A stretch of DNA of 64,000 nucleotides from Anaeramoeba ignava (Eukaryota; Metamonada; Anaeramoebidae): the NCBI GenBank assembly GCA_028826165.1, contig JAPDFW010000075.1:134501-198500 (forward strand), written 5' to 3'. Made by a program: the position numbers and the translations under genes. The notes under the pieces were generated by a model, which worked only from the letters and a program-made list of their open reading frames with translations, did not search any database and was not told the DNA's origin. Shown piece after piece: positions 31,117 through 42,989 of this stretch (the stretch's first letter is position 1; the number at the start of each line of letters is the position of its first letter).

Positions 31117-32941
31117 ATGAATGAAATTATATTTTTTGGTTTAAATGATTATCCAAAACTTATCAAAAATAAACCAGATAAAATAACAAAACCAATTCAA
31201 TTTAAATTTGAAAATGAAAATGAAAATGAAAATGAAAATGAAAATGAAAAACAAATTAAACAAATTTCAACAGGAATTTTTTCAACAATTTTCCTTTTTG
31301 AAAATGGAAAAGCAATAGAATATTTAGATGAAAAATTCAAAACAAAATCCTTCAAAAATCCAAATTGAAGAAAATATTCAAAAAGTAACTGTTGGTCGTT
31401 ATAATGAAGCTATTTTAACAATAGAAGGAAATGTATTTGCCAAAGGAAAAGATATTAATCCAAATAATTCAAAAGAATTTATCAATATTTCATCATTAAT
31501 TGAAGATAAAAATGATAGAATAATTCAAGATATTGTTTCTGGAGCTAATTCAATTTATTTATTAACTTCAAATCAAAATGCTTATGGAATTGGATTAAAT
31601 GAAGATGGTCAACTTGGTTTTGATTTTAAAACACTTTATAAAACAGAAAAACCAATTTTAATGATGAAAAATGTTTCTAAAATATTTTCAGGAAATACTT
31701 CAAATCATGTTATTCTTTTAAATTCAAATCAAGAATTATTTGGATGTGGTGGTAATTTATTTGGTCAACTTGGATTAGGAGAATCAATAAAAGATTGGCG
31801 AATCCAAAAAATAACTCAAATCCAAAATATTCCAAAAGGCAAAATAATTGATATTCAATGTGGAGAAACTTTTTCAATAATGCTGATTGAAAATGAAGAT
31901 GAAAATGAAAATCCAAAAAGAAAACTTTATTCATGTGGAAGTAATCAATATAATGGACTTGGAAAAGATGAAGATGAAAATACTTATGAATTTACTGAAA
32001 TCAAATCATCTTTATTTGAAAATGATGATGATAATATTCTTGATTTTTCTGTTGGAAGACAACATACTTTGATTTTAACATCCAATTCAAAATTAATAGT
32101 ATTTGGAAGTAATTCTTATGGTGAATTAGGAACTGGAGATAGAATAAATGATCAAAGAATTCCATTTCAAATTGAAATTCCTGAATTAAGATTTAATGAA
32201 GATATTTCCAATTATCATGTTTCTTGTGGTGGCCACAAATCATTTATTTATTATTCTCCTTCTTCTTTTTCCAATCTTGAAGAAGATTTGATAAAATTAT
32301 TTGAAAGAAAAGAATTTTGTGATATTTCATTTAAAACCGAAAATGGAGAAATAATTGAAGCTCATAAATTAATATTGAAATATAGATTAAATCAAAATCA
32401 AAATCAAAATCAAAATCAAATTGAAAAACTTCAAGAAATTATTTCAAAAAAATCAATTAAAGAATCAAATCAAATATTTGAAATGATTTATTCAAATAAT
32501 TCCAAAATAAATCCAAAATTATATTCTGAAATTAAAGAAATTATAAATTCAAATGAAAAAATTGAAGAAACAATGAAAAGAATTTATTTAAATGAAAATG
32601 AAAATGAAAATGAAAAAGATTTTATAATTGAAAGAAAAGAAAAACAATATAAATTTCCAAAATTAATATTAATAATGAGAAGTGAATTATATCGAGGAAT
32701 GTTTTTATCTGTAACAGAAGATAAATCAAATAAAGTTACAGATTATAGTGAATTAAGTAATAAATCATTTCAAATATTTGAATATTGGATTTATTCAAAT
32801 CAAATTAAAGATGAAATTCAAATTACACAAGAAATAATTAAAGAAATTCAAAGAGGAATTGATTATTTTCAATTAAATCAAACAAATCCAAATTTATTTG
32901 ATTTATTAATTAACAAATTTAATAATCAAAATCAAAATTAA
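31117..32941 (+). pseudogene. RCC1-BTB copy H, one frameshift
   Basis: The first frame runs 31117-31368 and the second, from codons before 31340, to 32941. They meet at GATGAAAAATTCAAAACAAAA, where intact copies read GATGAAAAAGATTCAAAACAAAA: two bases are missing at about 31335. The rest is complete and unusual in its loops: CGETFSIML (His lost), SVGRQHTLIL, VFGSNSYGELG, SCGGHKSF. It ends NNQNQN-stop at the first TAA of the TAAAAT array. Either a recently disabled copy or an indel in the assembly. Confidence 0.85.
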
Positions 32942-33240
32942 AATTAAAATTAAAATTAAAATCAAAATTAATAATTAAAATTAAAATTAAAATCAAAATT
33001 AAAATTTAAATTAAAATCAAAATTAAAATTAAAATTAAAATTAAAATTAAAATCAAAATCAAAATTAAAATTAAAATTAAAATTAAAATTAAAATTAAAA
33101 TTAAAATCAAAATTAAAATTAAAATTAAAATTAAAATCAAAATTAAAATTAAAATTAAAATTAAAATTAAAATTAAAATTAAAAATTAAAATTTAAATTA
33201 ATAAAATTAAAATTAAAATTAAAATTAAAATTAAAATTAT
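32942..33240. repeat. NAAAAT hexamer array between copies H and I
   Basis: TAAAAT/CAAAAT units directly continuing the CAAAATCAAAAT codons at the end of copy H. It fills the spacer up to the T-rich leader of copy I. Confidence 0.95.
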
Positions 33241-33288
33241 TTTTTCATTGTTTTTAAATTCATTTTTTTCATTTTTTTTCTTTTAAAA

Positions 33289-35074
33289 ATGAATGAAATT
33301 ATATTTTTTGGTGAAAATCAAAATCCAAAACTTATCAAAAATGAACCAGAAATAATAATAAAACCAATTCAATTTAAATTTGAAAATGAAAATGAAAATG
33401 AAAATGAAAATGAAAAACAAATTAAACAAATTGCAACAGGTTATTTATCAACAATTTTCCTTTTTAAAAATGGAAAAGCAATAGAATACTTAAATGAAAA
33501 AGATTCAAAACAAAATCCTTCAAAAATCCAAATTGAAGAAAATATTCAAAAAGTAACTGTTGGTTATCAAAATGAAGCTATTTTAACAAAAGAAGGAAAT
33601 GTATTTGCCAAAGGATATAATATTAATCCAAAAAATCCAAAAGAATTTATCAATATTTCATCATTAATTGAAGATATAAACGATAGAATAATTCAAGATA
33701 ATGTTTCTGGAGCTAATTCAATTTATTTATTAACTTCAAATCAAAATGCTTATGGAATTGGTTCAAATGAATATGGTCAACTTGGTTTTGATTCTGAAAC
33801 ACTTCAAAAAACAGAAAAACCAATTTTAATGATGAAAAATGTTTCTAAAATATTTTCAGGAAATTCTTCATTTAATGTTTTTCTTTTAAATTCAAATCAA
33901 GAATTATTTGTATGCGGAAATAATGAATTTGAACAACTTGGATTAGGAGAATCAATAACAGAACAAGAAGAAACAAAAATCCATAAATTAACCAAAATCC
34001 AAAATATTCCAAAAGGCAAAATAATTGATATTCAATCTGGAAGTGCTCATTCAATAATGTTGATTGAAAATGAAAATCAAAATGAAAATCCAAAAAGAAA
34101 ACTTTATTCATGTGGAAATTATTTTGTCAATGGACTTGGCAATTATCGAGAAGATACTTATGAATTTACTGAAATCAAATCATCTTTATTTGAAAATGAT
34201 GATAATATTCTTGATTTTTCTGTTGGAAATTCTCATACTTTGATTTTAACATCCAATTCAAAATTAATTGGATTTGGATATAATGATTCAGGTCAATTAG
34301 GAATTGGAGATACAAATAATCAATTAATTCCAATTCAAATTGAACTTCCTAAATTAAGATTTAATGAAAATATTCCTAATTACCATATTTATTGTGGATT
34401 TTCCAGATCATTTCTTTATTATTCTCCTCTTTCTTTTTCCAATCTTGAAGAAGATTTGATAAAAATATTTAGAAGAAAAGAATTTTGTAATATTTCATTT
34501 AAAACCAAAAATGGAGAAATAATTGAAGCTCATAAATTAATATTGAAATATAGATTAAAAGATGAAAATCAAATTGATAAACTTCAAGAAATTATTTCAA
34601 AAATCAATTAAAGAATCAAATCAAATATTTGAAATGATTTATTCAAATAATTCCAAAATAAATCCAAAATTATATTCTGAAATTAAAGAAATTATAAATT
34701 CAAATGAAAAAATTGAAGAAACAATGAAAAGAATTTATTTAAATGAAAATGAAAAAGATTTTATTATTGAAAGAAAAGAAAAGAAATATAAATTTCCAAA
34801 ATTAATATTAATAATGAGAAGTGAATTATATCGAGGAATGTTTTTATCTGTAACAGAAGATAAATCAAATAAAGTTACAGATTATAGTGAATTAAGTAAT
34901 AAATCATTTGAAATATTTGAATATTGGATTTATTCAAATCAAATTAAAGATGAAATTGAAATTACAAAAGAAATAATTGATGAAATTCAAATTGGAATTG
35001 ATTATTTTCAATTAAATCAAACAAATCCAAATTTATTTGATTTATTAATTAACAAATTTAATAATCAGAATTAA
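33289..35074 (+). pseudogene. RCC1-BTB copy I, one frameshift in the BTB region
   Basis: Frame one (33289-34611) stops after EIISKIN. The continuation KSIKESNQIFEM is in another frame to 35074. Intact copies have seven A in TTTCAAAAAAATCAATT; here there are five at about 34598-34603, a two-base homopolymer contraction. The propeller is very close to copy J, with identical long blocks such as VCGNNEFEQLG, SGSAHSIML and SCGNYFVNGLG. The BTB half is otherwise complete, ending NNQN-stop. The truncated 440-aa product would keep the propeller and part of the first BTB segment. Confidence 0.87.
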
Positions 35075-35760
35075 AATTAAAATTAAAATTAAAATCAAAA
35101 TCAAAATTAAATTTAATAATCAAAATCAAAATTAAAATTAAAATTAAAATTAAAATTAAAATCAAAATTAAAATTAAAATCAAAATTAAAATTAAAATTA
35201 AAAATCAAAATTAAAATTAAAATCAAAATTAAAATTAAAAATTAATAATAAAAATTAAAATTAAAATTAAAATTAAAATTAAAATTAAAATTAAAATTAA
35301 AATTAAAATTAAAATTAAAATTAAAATTAAAATTAAAATTAAAATTAAAATTAAAATTAAAATTAAAATTAAAATTAAAATTAAAATCAAAATTAAAATT
35401 AAAATTAAAATTAAATTTAAAAATAATAAAAATCAAAATTAAAATTAAAATTAAAATCAAAAATTAAAATAAAATTAAAATTAAAATTAAAATTAAAATT
35501 AATAAATAAAAATTAAAATTAATAATAAAAATTAAAATTAAAATTAATAATAAAAATTAAAATTAAAATTAATAATAAAAATTAAAATTAAAATCAAAAT
35601 CAAAATCAAAATTAAAATTAAAATTAAAATTAAAATTAAAATTAAAATTAAAATTAAAATTAAAATTAAAATTAAAATTAAAATTAAAATTAAAATTAAA
35701 ATTAAAATTAAAATTAAAATTAAAATTAAAATTAAAATTAAAATTAAAATTAAAATCACC
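35075..35760. repeat. Long NAAAAT hexamer array between copies I and J
   Basis: Nearly 700 bp of AAAATT/AAAATC hexamers with a few AATAATAAA interruptions (35245-35580). A perfect run of AAAATT covers about 35610-35755. No other content. Confidence 0.95.
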
Positions 35761-35805
35761 ATCATGAAAAAAAAAATTATTTTTTTCATTTTTTTCTTTT
35801 CAAAA

Positions 35806-37626
35806 ATGAATGAAATTATATTCTTTGGTGAAAATAAATATCCAAAACTTATCAAAAATGAACCAGAAATAATAACAAAACCAATTCAATTTAAATTTGA
35901 AAATGAAAATCAAAATCAAAATGAAAATGAAAATGAAAATGAAAATGAAAAACAAATTAAACAAATTGCAACAGGTTTTTTTTCAACAATTTTCCTTTTT
36001 GAAAATGGAAAAGCAATAGAATACTTAAATGAAAGAGATTCAAAACAAAATCCTTCAAAAATCCAAATTGAAGAAAATATTCAAAAAGTAACTGTTGGTC
36101 ATCAAAATGAAGCTATTTTAACAAAAGAAGGAAATGTATTTGCCAAAGGATATAATATTAATCCAAAAAATACAAAAGAATTTACCAATATTTCATCATT
36201 AATTGAAGATAAAAACGATAGAATAATTGAAGATAATGTTTCTGGAGCTAATTCAATTTATTTATTAACTTCAAATCAAAATGTTTATGGAATTGGTTCA
36301 AATGAATATGGTCAACTTGGTTTTGATTCTGAAACACTTCAAAAAACAGAAAAACCAATTTTAATGATGAAAAATGTTTCTAAAATATTTTCAGGAAATT
36401 CTTCATTTAATGTTTTTCTTTTAAATTCAAATCAAGAATTATTTGTATGCGGAAATAATGAATTTGAACAACTTGGATTAGGGGAATCAATAACAGAACA
36501 AGAAGAAACAAAAATCCATAAATTAACCAAAATCCAAAATATTCCAAAAGGTAAAATAATTGATATTCAATCTGGAAGTGCTCATTCAATAATGTTGATT
36601 GAAAATGAAAATCAAAATGAAAATCAAAATGAAAATCCAAAAAGAAAACTTTATTCATGTGGAAATTATTTTGTCAATGGACTTGGCAATTATCGAGAAG
36701 ATACTTATGAATTTACTGAAATCAAATCATCTTTATTTGAAAATGATGATAATATTATTGATTTTTCTGTTGGAAATTCTCATACTTTGATTTTAACTTC
36801 CAATTCAAAATTAATTGGATTTGGATATAATGAATTTGGTCAATTAGGAACTGGAGATACAAACGATCAATTAATTCCAATTCAAATTGAACTTCCTGAA
36901 TTAAGATTTAATGAAAATATTTCTAATTATCATATTTATTGTGGATTTTCCAGATCATTTCTTTATTATTCTCCTCTTTCTTTTTCCAATCTTGAAGAAG
37001 ATTTGATAAAATTATTTGAAAGAAAAGAATTTTGTAATATTTCATTTAAAACAGAAAATGGAGAAATAATTGAAGCTCATAAATTAATATTGAAATATAG
37101 ATTAAATCAAATTGAAAATCAAATTGAAAAACTTAAAGAAATTATTTCAAAAAAATCAATTAAAGAATCAAATCAAATATTTGAAATGATTTATTCAAAT
37201 AATTCCAAAATAAATCCAAAATTATATTCCGAAATTAAAGAAATTATAAATTCAAATGAAAAAATAGAAGAAACAATGAAAAGAATTTATTTAAATGAAA
37301 ATGAAAAAGATTTTATTATTGAAAGAAAAGAAAAACAATATAAATTTCCAAAATTAATATTAATAATGAGAAGTGAATTATATCGAGGAATGTTTTTATC
37401 TGTAACAGAAGATAAATCAAATAAAGTTACAGATTATAGTGAATTAAGTAATAAATCATTTCAAATATTTGAATATTGGATTTATTCAAATCAAATTAAA
37501 GATGAAATTCAAATTACAAAAGAAATAATTAATGAAATTCAAATTGGAATTGATTATTTTCAATTAAATCAAACAAATCCAAATTTATTTGATTTATTAA
37601 TTAACAAATTTAATAATCAGAATTAA
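35806..37626 (+). CDS. RCC1-BTB protein, intact copy J (606 aa)
   Basis: I place the start at 35806 (MNEIIFFGENKYP) because all paralogues begin there. An in-frame ATG at 35764 would only add leader-encoded Phe/Ile. It is nearly identical to copy I over the propeller. Differences fall in loops (GHQNEAIL versus GYQNEAIL, GFGYNEFGQLG versus GFGYNDSGQLG) and in tract length (NENQNQNENENENENE after KFE). Both BTB segments are intact, so this is the functional member of the I/J pair. It ends NNQN-stop at the array. Confidence 0.93.
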   Translation: MNEIIFFGENKYPKLIKNEPEIITKPIQFKFENENQNQNENENENENEKQIKQIATGFFSTIFLFENGKAIEYLNERDSKQNPSKIQIEENIQKVTVGHQNEAILTKEGNVFAKGYNINPKNTKEFTNISSLIEDKNDRIIEDNVSGANSIYLLTSNQNVYGIGSNEYGQLGFDSETLQKTEKPILMMKNVSKIFSGNSSFNVFLLNSNQELFVCGNNEFEQLGLGESITEQEETKIHKLTKIQNIPKGKIIDIQSGSAHSIMLIENENQNENQNENPKRKLYSCGNYFVNGLGNYREDTYEFTEIKSSLFENDDNIIDFSVGNSHTLILTSNSKLIGFGYNEFGQLGTGDTNDQLIPIQIELPELRFNENISNYHIYCGFSRSFLYYSPLSFSNLEEDLIKLFERKEFCNISFKTENGEIIEAHKLILKYRLNQIENQIEKLKEIISKKSIKESNQIFEMIYSNNSKINPKLYSEIKEIINSNEKIEETMKRIYLNENEKDFIIERKEKQYKFPKLILIMRSELYRGMFLSVTEDKSNKVTDYSELSNKSFQIFEYWIYSNQIKDEIQITKEIINEIQIGIDYFQLNQTNPNLFDLLINKFNNQN

Positions 37627-38280
37627 AATTAAATTCAAATTAAAATTAAAATCAAAATTAAATTTAATAATCAAAATCAAAATAAAATAAAATAAAATTA
37701 AAATTAAAATTAAAAATTAAAATTAAAAATTAAAATTAAAATTAAAATTAAAATTAAAATTTAAAATTAAAATTAAAATTAAAAAAAATTAAAAAATTAA
37801 AATTTTAAAAAAATTTAAATTAAAATTAAAATTAAAAATCAAAATCAAAAATTAAATCAAAATATTTTAAAAAAAATAAAAATTAAAATTAAAATTAAAA
37901 TTAAAATCAAAATTTAAAATCAAAATTAAAATTTATATTTTAAAAAGAATAAAAAGTGGAATTGAGAATTAAATGAAAAATTAAAAATTAAAATTTAAAA
38001 AATCAAAATCAAAATTAAAATTAAAATCAAAATTAAAATTAAAATTAAAATCAAAATTAAAATCAAAATTAAAATTAAAATTTAATATTTTAAAAAAGAA
38101 TAAAAAAGTGGAATTGAGAATTAAATGATTAATTTTATTAAATTTAAAATTAAAATTAAAATCAAAATTAAAATTAAAAATTAAAATCAAAATCAAAATT
38201 AAAATTAAATTAAAATTAAAATTAAAATTAAAATTTTATATTTTAAAAAAATAAAGAATAAAAATAAATGATTAATTTTA
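37627..38280. repeat. Hexamer array carrying three relic copies of an RCC1-BTB 3' flank
   Basis: Degenerate NAAAAT units interrupted by three copies of a segment reading TTTAATATTTTAAAAAAGAATAAAAAAGTGGAATTGAGAATTAAATGATTAATTTTATTAAA or a shortened form (near 37935, 38080 and 38235). The same segment directly follows the stop of copy G at 30846. No coding part of the gene accompanies these copies. 38280-38640 is plain AT-rich sequence with no visible feature. Confidence 0.8.
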
Positions 38281-38646
38281 TTAAATTTAAATTTAATAAA
38301 AAATAAAAATTAAAAAAATTTTAAAGAAAAGAAATTGGAAAATGACGAATAAAATTGTTTTTAAAAATAAAAAATAAAAATAAAAATTTATTATTAATTT
38401 TTCATTAAAAATAAATTAAAAATTTTTATTTTTTGGATTTAAAAAAATAAAAAATAAAAATAAAAATTTAAAATTTTAATCATTTATTTTTAATTTTAAA
38501 AATAAAATAGAAAAAAAAATAATTTTTTTATTTTTTTATTATAATTAAAAATTAAATAATTTGTTTGATTTCATTTATTATATTTAAAAATTAAAAAATT
38601 GAAAAAAAAATTAAAGAAAAATTAAAAAAAAATTAAAAAAAAATAG

Positions 38647-41600
38647 TGAGCGATGCACTTCAAGGATTAACTGAAACTATTAACATTTTAGCAGCATGTA
38701 AGTTAAAGATTTTTGATTTTGAAAATTTATTTTTTTTTTTTTTTACTTTTGAGTTTAATTTTTATTAAAGAATTTTTAAATGATTTGTCATTGTTTGAAT
38801 TTGATCTTTTTTAATTAATTTTTTTTCTTTTTTGTTTTTCTATTTGTTTTTATTTTTGTTTTTGTAGTACTTTTTATTTTTTCACTTTACGGACTTCGAC
38901 ATCAAGAAACATCAAAAAAAGGTAAATTTTTCATTTAAGAAATTTTTTTATTACAAAAGAAAAAAAAAAATTTTTTTTTGTGTGAAATTTAATCAATTCA
39001 ATTTATTAGCCATTTATAAAAGAAAAAAATTTTTAATAATAGATTTAAAAGATATAATAAAAATATTAATTAAATATTGGATATATAAAAAAAGATCCAT
39101 TTGTAATATTGATTGATTGATTTATTTATTTATTGATTTATTTATTTATTTATTTATTTAAAAGTTCACATTAACAATATTAACACAATATTTAATTTAA
39201 TTTAATTCAATATTCAATTCAATTAAATTTAATTAAATATTGAATATAAAAAAGATCCATTTGTAATATTGATTGATTGATTTATTTATTTATTGATTTA
39301 TTTATTTATTTATTTAAAAGTTCACATTAGCAATATTAACAATATTCAATATTTAATATTTAATTCAAAATATTCAATTCAATTCAATAATTCAATTTAA
39401 TTTAATATTCAATATTCAATTTAATTCAATATTCAATATTCAATATTCAATTCAATATTTAATTCAATTCAATATTCAATTTAATTCAATTTAATTTAAT
39501 TCAATATTCAATTTAATTCAATATTCAATTTAATTCAATATTCAATTCAAAATATTCAATTTAAAATATTCAATATTCAATATTCAATATTCAAAATATT
39601 CAAAATATTCAAAATATTCATTTCATTATAATATAGGAAACTTCTACGGAATGGGAGGAATGGTTATCGCAATTGTCGCACTACTCTTCTCGGAAAACAT
39701 CAAAGGATCAGGATACATTGTTTTCGTTATAGCTTTGGTTCCTGGATTGATTATTGGATTAATAATGGCAATTCGAGTGAAGATGACAGGAATGCCTCAA
39801 ATGGTTGGAATATTAAACTCTTTTGGAGGATTAGCAGCATTCCTTGCGTCAGTATCGATGTATCTCGATCCCGGCATCTCAAGCACATTCAAAGGCGCAG
39901 AAATGCTTCTGCTGAAAATATTTCTTATTCTGGGAGTGTCAATCGGAATCATCACATTTGTTGGATCAGTATTTGCCTGCCTCAAATTGCAAGGACTTCC
40001 AGGATTCCGGGGCGTTCTTCAACTCCCAGGCAAGCATTTCATCAACACAATACTTCTTCTGGGAATAATCGGCGTTGCTGTTCCATTCGTTATGGACGAT
40101 GTTCCCAACGGAATGTGGGCACTTGGAATTGTGACCGCACTTTCGGCTCTTTACGGATTCCATTTTGTCATGTGTATTGGAGGAGCAGACATGCCTGTTG
40201 TCATTTCGATGCTGAATTCGATGTCTGGATGGGCTGGTGTGATGGCAGGGTTTTCTGTCTCAAATGATCTGCTTATCACAACAGGATCCCTTGTCGGCTC
40301 ATCAGGCGCAATTCTGTCATACATCATGTGCCGCGCCATGAACAGATCGTTTCTGAACGTGTTCAAAGGCGGGGAGATTGCGAAGAAACCCAAGAAGGGA
40401 ATGGAGCAGATCAAGGAAAAGGAGCCTGAGATATATGTGGAGACAAACGTTGACGAAATGGCACAGACTCTTCTTGACAGCAAAAAGATCCTGATCACGC
40501 CCGGATATGGGATGGCAGTTTCACAAGCACAGCACTTAGTGTCTGAGATCTCCAAGCACTTGCGGTCTCGCGGAAAAGAAGTGATCTTCGGAATCCATCC
40601 AGTTGCAGGTAGACTTCCTGGCCACATGAACGTGCTTCTTGCCGAGGCGCAAGTGCCGTACGATATTGTTCTCTCAATGGATGAAGTCAACCCGACAATC
40701 GCAGATAACGACCTGGCTATTGTTATTGGCGCAAACGATACTGTGAATCCGTCTGCGGTTGAAGACCCACACTCTGCCATTGCTGGAATGCCCGTTATAG
40801 AGGTCTGGAAAGCAAAACAAGTTGTTGTGATCAAACGGACTATGGGTCACAAAGGTTATGCCGGAATCCCGAATCCGTTATTTTATAAGCCAAACACCAA
40901 AATGCTTCTTGGAGATGCAAAAGAACAGATCAGCTGCTTGCTCTCGAAAATCAAAGACATCGAAAAGCAGCGCGGTGTCAAGGATTCTGACCAGATCGCG
41001 GATTTCGATTCCAAATGCAAGGTTGATCAAGAGTCAAAAACAGACACCGACTGGGTGGATCTTGATGAGTTCGAGACAACCGAACTTGAAACCGAGCTCG
41101 AGACCTACCGCAAAATTGGGGTTGTGAAAGAAATCAAGCCAAACGAAACACGGGTTGCAATCACACCTGATATTGCACAGAAACTCGTCAAAAAGGGATT
41201 TGAGATTCTTGTGGAAACAGGCGCAGGAGTTTTGGCCAACTTCTCAGACTCAGATTACAGACGTTTCGGCGCCACTATTCTCCCGTCAGCATCCAAGGTG
41301 TGGAAACAAGCAGATATTGTGCTGAAGCTCGAGCCGCCAATGCTCAACAACGAAACCGGAGTGCATGAACTGGATCTTCTTCCTGAAGGAGGAATGTTTG
41401 CGTCTTTTATCTATCCATCACAAAACGAGGATCTTCTCGAAAGATTGAAACATCGCAAAGTAACCGCACTTTCAATGGAACTTGTGCCTCGAATCACTCG
41501 CGCACAAAAACTCGACGCATTGAGCTCTATGGCGAAGGTTGGGGGATATCGCGCAGTGATTGAATCCGCATATCATTTCGAGAAGTTCTTTTTGGGAGAA

Positions 41601-42719
41601 GTAACGGCTGCAGGGAAATATCCACCGGCAATTGTGATGATAATTGGAGCAGGCGTTGCTGGACTTGGTGCCATCGGAACTGCCAAGAATCTCGGCGCGA
41701 TTGTGCGAGCTTTCGACACACGGCCGGTTGTTAAAGAGCAAGTTGAGTCAATGGGCGGCGAGTTTCTTGAGCTTGATTTCAAAGAAGACGGAACAGGCGT
41801 TGGCGGTTATGCCAAAGTTATGAGCGAAGAATTTATCGCAGCTGAAATGAGACTTTTTGCGCAGCAAGCTAGAGAGGTCGACATCATCATCACAACAGCG
41901 CAGATCCCTGGCCGTAAAGCTCCCTTGTTGATCAAGAAGGAACATGTGGATGTGATGAAGAAAGGCTCAGTTATCGTTGATATGGCTGCGCAATCCGGTG
42001 GGAATTGTGAAGTCACACGCCCAGGAGAAATCTACAAATACAACGGTGTTACCGTCATTGGCCTCACTGATCTTCCCTCTAAACTCTCCACTCAATCCTC
42101 TCAAATGTACGCTACAAATCTTCTCAATCTCATGGAAGAAATGGGGAACGCCAAAAACTTCACATTTGATTTGGAAAATGAAATCATTGACGGCATGTGT
42201 GTTTCTCACAACGGTACTCTTCGTTGGCCAAAACCAAAGCCACCAACACCAGCACCAGCTCCTGAACCTGAGAAGAAGTCTGGTCCAGATGTTCCACCTT
42301 CACCTCAACCGCCTGCTATTAAACAAAAAAAACCCAAGTCACTCGGTCGCAAAATTTTCGACACAACTCTTTTCTGGCTTATCGCAATAGCCATCTTCTC
42401 CCTCATCGGCATTTACGCTCCAGACTCCTTCCTTCCACATCTTGGTATCCTCGCTCTCGCTTGTGTTGTCGGTTGGACTCTTGTTTGGGGTGTTGCTGCT
42501 GCTCTTCATACTCCTCTTATGTCCGTTACTAACGCCATTTCAGGTATCGTTATTTTAGGCGGAATGACCCTTGTTTCCAATCAGGCTTATACTCACCAAA
42601 GTACTCTTCTTGCTGCCTTTTCTATCTTTGTTGCTTCCATTAATATTGCTGGTGGTTTTCTTGTTACCCAGAAAATGTTGCTCATGTTCAAGACAGAAGA
42701 AAAGGTTATTGCTAATTGA
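38647..42719 (+). CDS. Proton-translocating NAD(P)+ transhydrogenase, fused beta-alpha form
   Basis: Exons 38647-38697, 38868-38921 and 39637-42719 join in frame to ~1,062 codons. The order is beta first: INILAALLFIFSLYGLRHQETSKKGN and the following membrane helices (domain II), then the NADP-binding domain III (GYGMAVSQAQH, HPVAGRLPGHMNVLLAEA, GANDTVNPSA, KRTMGHKGYAG). After a linker comes alpha domain I (GVVKEIKPNETRVAITP, GAGVAGLGAIGTAKNLGA, DTRPVVKEQVESMGGEFL) and C-terminal membrane helices. It couples hydride transfer between NADH and NADP to proton movement. Fused beta-alpha enzymes are known in several protists, including anaerobes. The first exon follows an AG, and A|TG from an unseen upstream exon would form ATG-AGC-GAT (MSDALQG); that upstream exon is not located. 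The last exon is GC-richer than its surroundings. Confidence 0.92.
38922..39636 (+). other. Large transhydrogenase intron with internal duplication
   Basis: 715-bp GT-AG intron, much longer than most in the window. A segment reading AAAAAGATCCATTTGTAATATTGATTGATTGATTTATTTATTTATTG... and ending AAAGTTCACATTA is present twice (about 39085-39175 and 39245-39335). The rest is TTCAATA/TTTAATA simple sequence. Confidence 0.8.
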
Positions 42720-42989
42720 TTTTCTTGTTCTTCTTCTTTTTTTCTTTTTTTCTTCTTTCTTCTTCTTTCTTCTTTCTTTTTTCTTTCTTTCTTTTTTCTT
42801 TCTTTTTTCTTTCTTTTTTCTTCAGGTTTTACATGTCAACCTCGAACGACATTTCTAGTCCACTTTTTGGTTCGAAATTCTTCTTTTTTTTCTTTTACTT
42901 TTTTTCTTTTACTTTTTCTTTAAATTCATTCTAATTTTTAAAAGACTTTTTTTTTCTCTCTCTCAATTCTTACATTTTATTTTTTTTCT

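Noticed and set aside
35242-35855. Long open frames of alternating Ile-Leu or Asn-Phe in the spacers
   Set aside because: They arise mechanically from reading NAAAAT arrays on the opposite strand.
41472-42209. Open frames on the opposite strand of the transhydrogenase and RPC1
   Set aside because: They are shadows of GC-richer coding sequence without recognisable domains.
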